DNA of 64,000 nucleotides from Marichromatium bheemlicum. Lineage in GTDB: Bacteria; Pseudomonadota; Gammaproteobacteria; Chromatiales; Chromatiaceae. The stretch lies in NCBI RefSeq assembly GCF_012276755.1, contig NZ_JAAXKX010000015.1:1-64000 (forward strand), given 5' to 3'. The position numbers were made by a program, and so were the translations under genes. The first letter of the stretch is position 1. Each line of letters starts with the position of its first letter. Positions 28,784 through 36,397 of this stretch are shown one piece after another. The notes beneath the pieces are model-generated. The model ran no database searches. It was not told where the DNA came from and saw only the letters and a list, made by a program, of their open reading frames with translations.

Positions 28784-29602
28784 TCAGTCGCTGACCGCGA
28801 GGATGATGTGCGGGGCCTTGATCAGCGCGCAGGCGCGCTTGCCCTCGGCCAGTTCGAGCTGACGCGCGCTCTCGCCGGTGATCATCGCGGTGACCCGCGC
28901 GCCGCCGTCGAGCGCGAGCACCACCTCGGTGTTGACCACACCCTCGATCAGCCGCTCGACGGTGCCGCACAGACGGTTGCGCGCCGAGGTGCGCAGCCCG
29001 CCGTCCTCGGTGGTGATGAGCACGAAGGAGGCCTTGATCAGGGCGTAGGCCTCGCGCCCGGGCGCGAGGCCGAGCGCCTCGACGCTCTCGTTGGTGACGA
29101 TCGCCACCAGCGGCGTGCCCTTGAGGTCGAGCACCACCTCGGCGTTGACCGCTCCGGAGCGGACCGCGGTGACCACGCCGTGCAGATGATTCCTTGCGCT
29201 GACCTTCATGTTGATGACTCCTAACAGACGATGGAAATGGTCGAAGTCGCGCACGCCCTCGCCGAGTCGTTCGAGAAAGCGCCGGTGCTCGCGCTCGGCG
29301 GTCTCGAACACCGTGATCAGCCGTCGCCCCTCGGCGGTGAGCCGGGTGCCGCCGCCGTGGCGGCCACCGGTGCGTCGTTGCACCAGGGGCGCGGCCGAGA
29401 GGTTGTTCATCGCGTCGACTGCGTCCCAGGCCTGCTTGTAGGAGATGCCCAGGGCACGCGCGGCCTGCGAGATCGAGCCGGTCTCGTCGATGCGACGCAG
29501 CAGCGCGATGCGCTCGTGTCCGGCGAAGCGCTGGGTGTCGAGATCGAGTTGGAGCGCGCCCGAGGTGTCGAGTCGGGTGGGGGCGTCTGCGGTTTGGGAC
29601 AT
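28784..29602 (-). CDS. modE: Molybdate-responsive transcriptional regulator
   Basis: A 272-residue protein. A winged-helix DNA-binding domain (about 20-125, with GSISQAARALGISYKQAWDA) is followed by two MOP (molybdate-binding) repeats, each with the SARN signature: SARNHLHGVV (about 140) and SARNRLCGTV (about 205). This is the full ModE architecture. Molybdate-bound ModE dimers bind palindromes of the TTATAT...ATATAA type. A near-ideal one lies 31 bases upstream of this start, so autoregulation of modEABC is expected. A second such site upstream of the TupA/TonB/porin operon would put that under the same control. Confidence 0.95.
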   Translation of the reverse strand: MSQTADAPTRLDTSGALQLDLDTQRFAGHERIALLRRIDETGSISQAARALGISYKQAWDAVDAMNNLSAAPLVQRRTGGRHGGGTRLTAEGRRLITVFETAEREHRRFLERLGEGVRDFDHFHRLLGVINMKVSARNHLHGVVTAVRSGAVNAEVVLDLKGTPLVAIVTNESVEALGLAPGREAYALIKASFVLITTEDGGLRTSARNRLCGTVERLIEGVVNTEVVLALDGGARVTAMITGESARQLELAEGKRACALIKAPHIILAVSD

Positions 29603-29632
29603 GATCGCGGCCTCTCCTTGCGCGGTGCCTGG

Positions 29633-29654
29633 GTTATATCGAGGGCGATATAAC
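29633..29654. promoter_or_regulatory. ModE box upstream of modEABC
   Basis: A perfect 8-bp inverted repeat, GTTATATC and GATATAAC, separated by GAGGGC. This is the CG/TTATAT-spacer-ATATAA core recognised by ModE. It lies 31 bases before the modE ATG and probably overlaps the promoter, as in repression by molybdate-loaded ModE. Confidence 0.85.
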
Positions 29655-29722
29655 GACCAGCTCATTCAAGCACATCCAGTGCCAATGTTGATGCGCCACG
29701 GTTGCGTGGTGCGGATCACGGC

Positions 29723-30643
29723 TCAGGGGGTAGGAATGCACCGCGCCGGGGCGGCATTGGGTTGCGCTGCACCGGGATGATACACGCCGTGCACGCCGTG
29801 TGCGGCGAGGAAGTCGATCAGCGTGCCGACATGCTGCTCGATGTGCTCGACTGAATCATGCCCGGCCCCGGGCACCGTGAGTAGCCGCGCCCGCCCCCTG
29901 GGGACGCGAGCGAGGATGCGCCGGGCATCGTGCGGCGACACGCTGGTGTCGGCGGTGCCGTGGACCAGCAGCAAGGGACACTCGAGCCGTGTGGCAGTGT
30001 GCAGCGGGGCGATCTCGGCGAAGCGGTGACCGATGCGCCACTCGACGTGTCGGGTGGCCAGTCGCGCCAGCCAGCGCGGCAGGCGCAGCGCACGCAGATA
30101 GCCCTCGGTGATCTCGGCCGGGTCGGCGAAGGCGGCGATGCTGATCACCGCGTCGGGCAGCGGATTGTCGGCGGCGTAGTACAGGGTCGCGCCGGCCCCC
30201 ACCGAGTGCCCGAGCAGGGCGAGGCGACGACAGCGCGCGGGATGGACGCGGCGCAGCCAGTCGACCGCCGCCTCCAGGTCCTCGGCAAAGCGCGGCAGCG
30301 AGGAGAAGGTGTCGCCATCGCTGCTGCCGTGGTTGCGTGCATCGAGCAGCAGCACGTTGAGCCCGGCGCGGTGGAAGGGCGCGGCCAGCGGTAGCATCAG
30401 CTCGGCATTGGCGCCCCAGCCGTGAAGGATGACCAGGGTCGCCTCGGCGCCGGGCGCGGGCAACAGCCAGGCGAACAGCCGGCGTCCACGCCGGGTGGGG
30501 ATGGCGCAGACCTCGAAATCGAGCCCGAGCGTGGCCGGGGTCTGGCGCTCGCGCCGACGCGGCGCGCGGAAACCAAGCTGCACGCCGAGCGCGAGCAGGC
30601 CGAGCAGGGTCGCGGGCAATAGCAAGAGGGTGAGCAGGATCAT
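29723..30643 (-). CDS. Alpha/beta hydrolase, membrane-anchored
   Basis: A 306-residue protein. An N-terminal hydrophobic anchor (about 1-25) precedes an alpha/beta-hydrolase fold. The oxyanion region is LHGWGANAE, the nucleophile elbow is GHSVGAG (Ser about 145), the acid is in LVHGTADTSVSPHDA and the His is in VPGAGHDSVEHI. It resembles BEM46/FrsA-type serine hydrolases (esterase or peptidase). Substrate unknown. It follows the cytochrome b561 gene by 75 bases on the same strand and ends just before the ModE box, so a link with molybdenum is only positional. Confidence 0.85.
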   Translation of the reverse strand: MILLTLLLLPATLLGLLALGVQLGFRAPRRRERQTPATLGLDFEVCAIPTRRGRRLFAWLLPAPGAEATLVILHGWGANAELMLPLAAPFHRAGLNVLLLDARNHGSSDGDTFSSLPRFAEDLEAAVDWLRRVHPARCRRLALLGHSVGAGATLYYAADNPLPDAVISIAAFADPAEITEGYLRALRLPRWLARLATRHVEWRIGHRFAEIAPLHTATRLECPLLLVHGTADTSVSPHDARRILARVPRGRARLLTVPGAGHDSVEHIEQHVGTLIDFLAAHGVHGVYHPGAAQPNAAPARCIPTP

Positions 30644-30718
30644 CGTTGGAGCGGGTGAGGGCGGGGCGTCGCCGCGCCCCGCCGTGCGGCGCCCGGGCCG
30701 TCCCGGGCGCCTGTTGCC

Positions 30719-31267
30719 TCAGGGCAGGCTGATGCGGGTCATCACCCCGTCCTTCAGGCGCCAGTGCTTGATCCCGGCGGCGGTGTGGATCACCACCAGC
30801 ACGAAGATCGCCAGGGCACCGAGACCGTGATAGCCGAACAGGGTCTGGGCCAGTGCCGGGTTCTCGGCCAGCGGCAGCTCGAGGCTGAGGCCGAAGAACT
30901 CCAGCGGATAGCCGGCGCTGACCACGGCGACGGCGGCACCGACGGTCACGGCGATCAAGGCGATGTAGAGCAGCACGTGCAGCGCGCCGCCGACGAACTG
31001 CTCGAGTTTGCTGATCGGCGGCTCATAGGCCGGTGCCGGCGAGCGACGGCGCAGCACCAGACGCAGTAGGGTCAGCAGCAGCACGGTGGCGCCGACACTC
31101 TTGTGGGTGGTGACCAGGGTGCCCGCGAAGTCCTCGCCGAGGAGGTTGGCGATGCCCTCGGAGCCGAGGGTCCAGAACAGGGTGCCGGAGCAGAGCAGGG
31201 CGAACACCAGCACGGCGATGAGCCAGTGCAGCAGGCGTTGGGTAAAGGTATAACGCGGTTGGGCCAA
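30719..31267 (-). CDS. Cytochrome b561 (CybB-type)
   Basis: A 182-residue four-helix membrane cytochrome. The heme-ligand histidines appear at the expected places: TQRLLHWLIA (helix 1), VTTHKSVGA (helix 2), GALHVLLYI (helix 3) and GYHGLGALAIFVLVVIHTAA (helix 4), plus IKHWRLKDGV at the end. It would pass electrons between quinol and periplasmic or superoxide partners. The start at 31267 is the only good one. An 18-bp perfect palindrome lies 32 bases upstream. Confidence 0.9.
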   Translation of the reverse strand: MAQPRYTFTQRLLHWLIAVLVFALLCSGTLFWTLGSEGIANLLGEDFAGTLVTTHKSVGATVLLLTLLRLVLRRRSPAPAYEPPISKLEQFVGGALHVLLYIALIAVTVGAAVAVVSAGYPLEFFGLSLELPLAENPALAQTLFGYHGLGALAIFVLVVIHTAAGIKHWRLKDGVMTRISLP

Positions 31268-31298
31268 GGGTTGTTACCTCGCGATCGGGATGCTGGGT

Positions 31299-31316
31299 CT
31301 GTCGCCGCGGCGACAG
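31299..31316. promoter_or_regulatory. 18-bp perfect palindrome upstream of cytochrome b561
   Basis: CTGTCGCCGCGGCGACAG reads the same on both strands and lies 32 bases before the cytochrome b561 ATG, a position suited to an operator. No known regulator site was matched. Confidence 0.45.
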
Positions 31317-31584
31317 GGTCGCGAGCGGGCCGGCGCTGCGGGGCGATCCGGGTGGCTCGGGGCGCGTTCCGGACAGGCCAGGAGCATGCGTCGGCAGCCG
31401 GTCATGACAGACGCGGCGCGCCGTTCACGGTTCCTCGAGTCAGCGATGCCGGCCGGCTCGGCGGCTAGTTATACCAACCCGGATCAGGCCCTGACCAGTG
31501 GCGTCGGTATCCATCCCTCACGCCCAGAAAAGGGCCGCCTTCGCAACGACCGATGTCCTTGCCGACGCCGGACGGCGCTGTTCG

Positions 31585-31606
31585 GGCCGGTCGGAGAAGA
31601 CCGGCC
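31585..31606 (-). terminator. Hairpin downstream of modD
   Basis: An 8-bp perfect stem, GGCCGGTC / GACCGGCC, with a 6-base loop about 100 bases past the modD stop. It is a plausible end of the TonB/porin/ABC operon, though it lacks a clear U-run. Confidence 0.4.
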
Positions 31607-31704
31607 GCGTGCCGGATCCTGAGGGGCAGCATCCGACAGGTATCTATATAAAGATGGGGCACGAGCCCTTTGTTATTGGCGAAGCGCTGGTGTTCCAGAG
31701 GCGT

Positions 31705-32559
31705 TCAGACCCCGCGCGCGAAGCGGACCTGGACGTCGCGCGGCGGCGCCAGGTGCGGCGCGCTGGTTACCAGCAGCCGCGCCCCGGCGCGCGCGTAGTC
31801 CTCGGCGTTGGCGGCGTTGACCCCGCCGGCGGCGGCGACCAGTGCCGTCGAGCCCGCGGCGGCGAGCGCGGCGACCGTCTCGGCGACCGCCGCGGGGCTG
31901 AACTTCTCCAGTTGGATGACATCGGCCGCGGCCCAGGCGAGCGCCTCGGCGACGTCCTCGACCTCGACCACCACCCGCTTCTCCGGGCAGTGACGGCGCA
32001 GTCGCGCGATCGCCGCGGCGGGGTCGTCCTCGTCGAGGAAGAGGCGGTGCTCGGCGAACACCAGCAGGGTCTCGGAGAGCCCGGTGCGATGCATCGCCGC
32101 GCCGGCGGCGCGCGCCGCCTTGACCGCCAGGCGGCGGGTGCCGGGGACGTTCTTGCGGGTGAGCGCGACCAGCGCCTCGGGGTGACCGCGGCGCGCCGCC
32201 TCCTGGATCTCGGCGGCGCGGCTGGCCACCCCCGAGCACCACTCGACCAGGGTCTGCGCGCTCTTCCACGCGCGGTGCAGGATGCCTGCCTCGGCGCTGG
32301 CCTCGAGCAGCAGGGTCTCGGGCGCGGCCTGCTGGCCGGAGGCGGCGTGGAGGGTGGCGCGCGCACCGCACAGCGTGAACATCCGCGCCGCCTCCTCGAT
32401 CCCGCACACCACCATGGGGTCGCGGGCGAACAGGCGGATCTGGCCGGGGCGGGCGTCGATCGCCAGCGCCTCGGTGGTGAGGTCGCCGTAGGGCACGTCC
32501 TCGGCGAGCAGCTGCTGTAGGCGGTGGTCGTCGAGCGCCAGGGGTTGGGGTCGGATCAT
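31705..32559 (-). CDS. modD: ModD, molybdenum utilisation protein (NadC-like fold)
   Basis: A 284-residue protein of the ModD branch of the quinolinate phosphoribosyltransferase family: LLAEDVPYGDLTTEAL at the start, VEWCSGVASRAAEI, TRKNVPGTRR (NadC has TRKT.PG.R), HRTGLSETLLVFAEH and VVVEVEDVAEALAWA. ModD occurs beside mod genes and its exact reaction is not established. As last gene of the second transport operon, overlapping the ATPase gene by 4 bases, it supports a molybdenum or tungsten substrate for the upstream system. Confidence 0.9.
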   Translation of the reverse strand: MIRPQPLALDDHRLQQLLAEDVPYGDLTTEALAIDARPGQIRLFARDPMVVCGIEEAARMFTLCGARATLHAASGQQAAPETLLLEASAEAGILHRAWKSAQTLVEWCSGVASRAAEIQEAARRGHPEALVALTRKNVPGTRRLAVKAARAAGAAMHRTGLSETLLVFAEHRLFLDEDDPAAAIARLRRHCPEKRVVVEVEDVAEALAWAAADVIQLEKFSPAAVAETVAALAAAGSTALVAAAGGVNAANAEDYARAGARLLVTSAPHLAPPRDVQVRFARGV

Positions 32560-33620
32560 GGTCTATACCTCGTGGATTGGATGGTTTTGGCGGTCCCCGC
32601 CGGGAGCGCGATGGCGCAGCCCGGGGGGACGTCGAGCAGGGTGCGCTCGCCGCGCGCCGGACAGGGCAGGGCGCGCGGCAGGTGGATGCGCAGTGCCGTG
32701 CGGTCGGGCAGGCGACAGCTCAGCGCGCGATAGGGGCCCATGTCGATCACCCGCGCGATCTCGACGGCGAGCCCGGCGCGGGCGCCGGGGCGCGGGCCGT
32801 CGGGCAGCAGCGCGACCACGCGGTCTGCGCGCCGGGGCGCGCGCGCCAGCTCGACCCGGCCCCAGGGGCCGCAGGCCGCGCGCCCCTCCCAGCGCGTCAC
32901 CGCCAGGGTGTTGGGCCAGCCGAGCACCCGCGCGACCTCGGCATCGCCCGGTGCGGCGAACAGCGCCTCGGCCTCGTCGAGCCGGCGTAGCCGCCCGTCG
33001 ATCATCACCCCGATCCGGTCGGCGCACTGGCGCGCGTCCTCCAGGTCGTGGCTGACCAGCAGGGCGCAGGTGGCGGTCTCGGCGACCAGCTCCTGCACCA
33101 GCAGCCGCAGCGACTGGCGCAGACTGGCGTCGAGCGCCGAGAAGGGCTCGTCGAGCAGCAGCAGCGCCGGGGCTGGGGCGAGCGCGCGCGCCAGGGCGAC
33201 GCGCTGGCGCTGGCCGCCGGAGAGCTGCCCGGGGCGGCGTTGCGCCAGCCCGCCGAGTCCGACCCGCTCGATCCAGTGCGTCACCCGCGCGGCACGATCG
33301 GGCGCGCGCGCGAGCCCGTAGCCGATGTTCTCGGCGACGCTGAGGTGGGGGAACAGGGCGTGGTCCTGGAACATGAAGCCGAGGTCGCGCCGGCGCGGCG
33401 CCAGGTCGATGCCGGCGGCGCGCGCGTACCACAGCCGCTGGCGGTGACGGATGTGCCCGGCGCGCGGGCGCTCGAGCCCGGCGAGCAGCCGCAGCAGGGT
33501 GCTCTTGCCGCCGCCCGAGGGGCCGAGCAGCGCGGTGATCCCGGCGCCGGGCAGCGCCAGGCGCAGGCGCAGGTCGAAGCCGGGGCGACGGAAGGCGAGA
33601 TGGGCGGAGAGTTCGGTCAT
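32556..33620 (-). CDS. Second molybdate/tungstate-type ABC transporter ATPase
   Basis: A 354-residue ATPase. Walker A is GPSGGGKST, the Q-loop FQDHALFPHL, signature LSGGQRQRVALARAL, Walker B LLLLDEPFSALD and the H-loop VSHDLED. A C-terminal extension of about 120 residues (VIDMGPYRALSCRLPDRTAL) looks like a TOBE/MOP-related regulatory part. It is similar to but clearly distinct from modC at 26 kb. ATG at 33620 shares a base with the permease stop (TGATG), and its own stop overlaps the modD start. Confidence 0.92.
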   Translation of the reverse strand: MTELSAHLAFRRPGFDLRLRLALPGAGITALLGPSGGGKSTLLRLLAGLERPRAGHIRHRQRLWYARAAGIDLAPRRRDLGFMFQDHALFPHLSVAENIGYGLARAPDRAARVTHWIERVGLGGLAQRRPGQLSGGQRQRVALARALAPAPALLLLDEPFSALDASLRQSLRLLVQELVAETATCALLVSHDLEDARQCADRIGVMIDGRLRRLDEAEALFAAPGDAEVARVLGWPNTLAVTRWEGRAACGPWGRVELARAPRRADRVVALLPDGPRPGARAGLAVEIARVIDMGPYRALSCRLPDRTALRIHLPRALPCPARGERTLLDVPPGCAIALPAGTAKTIQSTRYRP

Positions 33621-34285
33621 CACAGTCGTCCGAGTCGGCGCAGGAGCAGGAACAACACCAGCGAGATCCCCCCGAGCAGCAGCGACAGCCGGGTGGCGCA
33701 GGTGAAGTCGCCGTCGAGCACATGGTTGTAGATCGCCAGCGACAGCGTCTCGGTCGAGCCAATGAGGTTGCCGCCGAGCATCAGGGTGATGCCGACCTCG
33801 CCGAAGGCGCGCCCGGCGCCGAGCGTCAGCCCCGCCGCGAGGCTCGGGCGCACCGCCGGGATCACCACCCGCCACAGCGTCTCCAAGCGCCCCTTGCCGA
33901 GGGTGTAGGAGGCCTCGACCAGCACCCGCGCGCTGCCCTCGATCGCCGACTGCACCGGCTTGACCACCAGCGGCAGCCCGGCGATGAAGGCGGCGAGCAC
34001 CAGCGCCGGGAAGGAGAACACCAGCTCCCAGCCGAGGCGCGCGTGGAGCGGTGCGCCGAGCACGCCGTGGCGCCCGAACAGCATCAGCAGGAAGAAGCCG
34101 ATGGCGATCGGCGGGAACACCAGCGGCAGCGACACCAGCGCATCGAGCAGCCAGCGCAGCGGGAACGACAGGCTGAGCAGATAGCCCAGCCCGACCCCGG
34201 CGACGAGCAACAGCGCCAGGGTCACCGCCACCACCCGCAGGCTCAGCAGCAGGGCGTCGGGCGAGCAGGCGAGCAGCGCGGACAT
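33620..34285 (-). CDS. Second ModB/TupB-type ABC transporter permease
   Basis: A 221-residue inner-membrane permease with five to six helices. The EAA loop is VEASYTLGKGRLETLWRVVI, and AFGEVGITLMLGGNLIGSTE matches the signature seen in ModB (GEFG...GGN). It is the channel for the ATPase encoded next, translationally coupled through TGATG. ATG at 34285 with GGGGGATC upstream gives the usual length. Confidence 0.92.
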   Translation of the reverse strand: MSALLACSPDALLLSLRVVAVTLALLLVAGVGLGYLLSLSFPLRWLLDALVSLPLVFPPIAIGFFLLMLFGRHGVLGAPLHARLGWELVFSFPALVLAAFIAGLPLVVKPVQSAIEGSARVLVEASYTLGKGRLETLWRVVIPAVRPSLAAGLTLGAGRAFGEVGITLMLGGNLIGSTETLSLAIYNHVLDGDFTCATRLSLLLGGISLVLFLLLRRLGRL

Positions 34286-34304
34286 CGATGATCCCCCGAT
34301 CCCG

Positions 34305-35612
34305 TCAGTCGACGAACTGGAGCTGCAGCGCGAGCCGGTCGTCGAGCGCGGCGAGCAGCCGGTTGGCGTCGGCCCGCGCATCGAGCCCCGGGGCCTCGGC
34401 CTCGCGCCACTGATAGTTGGCCATCACCTGCCAGTGACGGTCGATGCGGTAGCGCAATCCCAGCGTCCAGGTGGTGAAGCGACGATGGTCGGCGGCCGAC
34501 TCGGTGCCGCGGTCATAACGGTCGTAGCGCAGATCGAGCCAGGTGCGCGGGGCCAGCCGCCAGCCGCCCTCGAGATACCAACCCGCCGCCTCGCCCTCGG
34601 GCAGCAGGTTGCGCCCGGCGATGCGGGTGGCGGCGTTGTTCCAACTGCCGGGCACCGCGCCGCCGTCGCTGCCGGCGAGGATCATGCCGCGCCCGACGAG
34701 GGACTCGCCGCTCAGCCGCCAGCGCGCCGCCTGGTGGATGACCCCGGCGCCGGCGCGGGTGCGCAGGTGGCCGCCGAGGTCGGCGCCGTCGAGTGTGCGC
34801 CGTCCCTGCTGCCACCAGCCGAACAGCTTGGTGCCCTGGCGCGCGGCGCCGCGCCCGCCCTCGACGTGCTCGCTCGACCAGTAGAGATAGAGATCCTTGT
34901 GGCCGTCGTTGTCGAGACGCGCGACGCCGTTGCCGTTGCCGAGCATCAGCGCGTAGCTGTGCGCCCAGGGCCCGCCGCCGGGGAGCACGCCGAAGAGCTG
35001 TGCGCCGATGTCGTGATAGAGCGAGCGCGGGCCGCGCGGCGCGTTGGCATCGAGCGGGTCGCTGCCGTCGTGGTCGAGGAAGGTCTCGTTGAGCAACTGA
35101 TCGACCGCGGTCGAGACGGCGAAGTAGGGCTGGCGCGGGGCCGGGCGCAGCGCCTCCTCGCTGCCCGGCGGCTTGAACTGGCCGAGACGCAGGCGCAGCG
35201 CCGGGTCGACGCGATAGCTGAGGCTGGCGTCGATCAGCTGCAGTTCGTCGCCCTCGCGGGTCGCGCCGTTGTCGCCGGCCTCCACCGCGACCAGATAGTC
35301 GAGCGGCGCGCCGCCCGGCACCCGCCCGCGCACGCCGAGGCGCAACCGGCGCAACTGCCAGCGCTCGGCGGCGCGCTTGTCCGGCCCCAGGCGGTTGGCC
35401 GCCATCCCCTGGCCGGCCCAGCCGCCGACCGGGATCGGGGTGTCCTCGCCCCGTTGATAGGCGAGCTGGGCGAAGCCCCAGGGACGCAGCGCGCGCGTCC
35501 CCTGCTCGGGTTCGCTGCCCTGGATGAGCAGCCAGTTGGCCCCCTGGGCGAGCCCGGGGGCGAGCAGCGCGGCGCCCAGCGCGAGCGCGCGCACCCTGGT
35601 CGAATCGGTCAT
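34305..35612 (-). CDS. OprO/P-like outer-membrane porin
   Basis: A 435-residue precursor with signal peptide (ALALGAALLAPGLAQGA). The mature part resembles the phosphate-selective porin O/P family: GFAQLAYQRGEDTP, LRRLRLGVRGRV...LDYLVAVEAG, LIDASLSYRVDPALRLRLGQ with FKPPGSEEAL, and alternating aromatic strands up to the terminal ALQLQFVD. These trimeric barrels pass anions. Its position inside a ModE-boxed molybdate/tungstate operon suggests oxyanion passage across the outer membrane (inference). It starts at 35612 with GAGGATC upstream. Confidence 0.85.
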   Translation of the reverse strand: MTDSTRVRALALGAALLAPGLAQGANWLLIQGSEPEQGTRALRPWGFAQLAYQRGEDTPIPVGGWAGQGMAANRLGPDKRAAERWQLRRLRLGVRGRVPGGAPLDYLVAVEAGDNGATREGDELQLIDASLSYRVDPALRLRLGQFKPPGSEEALRPAPRQPYFAVSTAVDQLLNETFLDHDGSDPLDANAPRGPRSLYHDIGAQLFGVLPGGGPWAHSYALMLGNGNGVARLDNDGHKDLYLYWSSEHVEGGRGAARQGTKLFGWWQQGRRTLDGADLGGHLRTRAGAGVIHQAARWRLSGESLVGRGMILAGSDGGAVPGSWNNAATRIAGRNLLPEGEAAGWYLEGGWRLAPRTWLDLRYDRYDRGTESAADHRRFTTWTLGLRYRIDRHWQVMANYQWREAEAPGLDARADANRLLAALDDRLALQLQFVD

Positions 35613-35659
35613 GGCGAAGATCCTCGGGGCGAGGCGCGCGCCCCTGTGGTGACTGAGCC

Positions 35660-36373
35660 TCACAGCCCGTACTCGGCGAGCAGGTCGCGGGCGGCGGGGG
35701 TGGTGACGAAGTCGAGGAAGCGCTCTGCCGCCGCCCCGGGGGCGCGGCGCGTGGGCACGCCGATGACGATCTCGAGCGGCGCGTAGTGGCTCGGCTCGAT
35801 GGTCTCGACCACCAGCCGCTCGGGGTCGAGCGCGCGCGCCTCGGTGGCGTTGATGAAGCCGGCCTCGACGCTGCCGGCGCGCAGGTGCGCGGCGACCTGG
35901 GGGACGGTGGCGAGCACGGTGAGGCGCTCGGCGAGCGCCTCGCGCAGCCCGTCGTGTGCGAGTGACTGGAGCGCGGCGCGGCCATAGATCGCCCGCGCCG
36001 GATCGGGCAGGGCGATGCGGCGAAAGGCCGGGTCGGTGAGCGGCCGATCGGCCAGCTCGGCGGTGCGCACCAGCACCAGCCGGCCGCGCCCGAAGGGCTG
36101 GGTGCGGGCGAACAGCCCGCTCTCGGCGAGAAAGCGCCGCTCGCCGACGACCAGCGCCACGCGCGCGCTGGCGCGGGTCTGGGCGAGCACCTGGCGCATG
36201 TTGCCGAAGGCGGCCTCGAGGCCGATGCCGCTGTCGCGCTCGAAGGCCTGGTAGAGCGCGAGCAACGGGCGCTTGTAGCCGGCCCCGGCGGCGATCAGCA
36301 GACCGTCGTCGTCGGTGGCCGCGTGCGCCGGCAGGGCGCAGCAGAGCATCAGCAGGGCGATGAGCAGGGGCAT
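35660..36373 (-). CDS. ModA-like periplasmic oxyanion-binding protein
   Basis: A 237-residue protein with signal peptide (LLIALLMLCCALPAHA). It has the ModA plan: LLIAAGAGYKRPLLALYQAF for VAAAASL..A...IA..F, AAFGNMRQVLAQ in place of the SYGSSG.L..QI loop, VALVVGERRFL, and IEPSHYAPLEIVIGVPTRR near the end (ModA: ...P..Y..I). Conservation with modA at 28 kb is low and binding-loop residues differ, so the ligand may be another oxyanion such as tungstate. A strong AAGGAGACC site precedes the ATG. It lies between the TonB receptor and the porin. Confidence 0.82.
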   Translation of the reverse strand: MPLLIALLMLCCALPAHAATDDDGLLIAAGAGYKRPLLALYQAFERDSGIGLEAAFGNMRQVLAQTRASARVALVVGERRFLAESGLFARTQPFGRGRLVLVRTAELADRPLTDPAFRRIALPDPARAIYGRAALQSLAHDGLREALAERLTVLATVPQVAAHLRAGSVEAGFINATEARALDPERLVVETIEPSHYAPLEIVIGVPTRRAPGAAAERFLDFVTTPAARDLLAEYGL

Positions 36374-36397
36374 GATGGGGTCTCCTTGTCCACGGGG

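Larger units (their letters stand above)
31268..31704. other. Intergenic stretch with palindrome and hairpin
   Basis: No gene is supported in these 437 bases. Two structures stand out: a perfect 18-bp palindrome at 31299-31316, close to the cytochrome b561 start, and a hairpin at 31585-31606 downstream of modD. Confidence 0.5.

Noticed and set aside
31228-31262. A TATAACGC half-site like the ModE box within the cytochrome b561 start
   Set aside because: It encodes RYTFTQ and lacks a mirrored half at the 6-base spacing.
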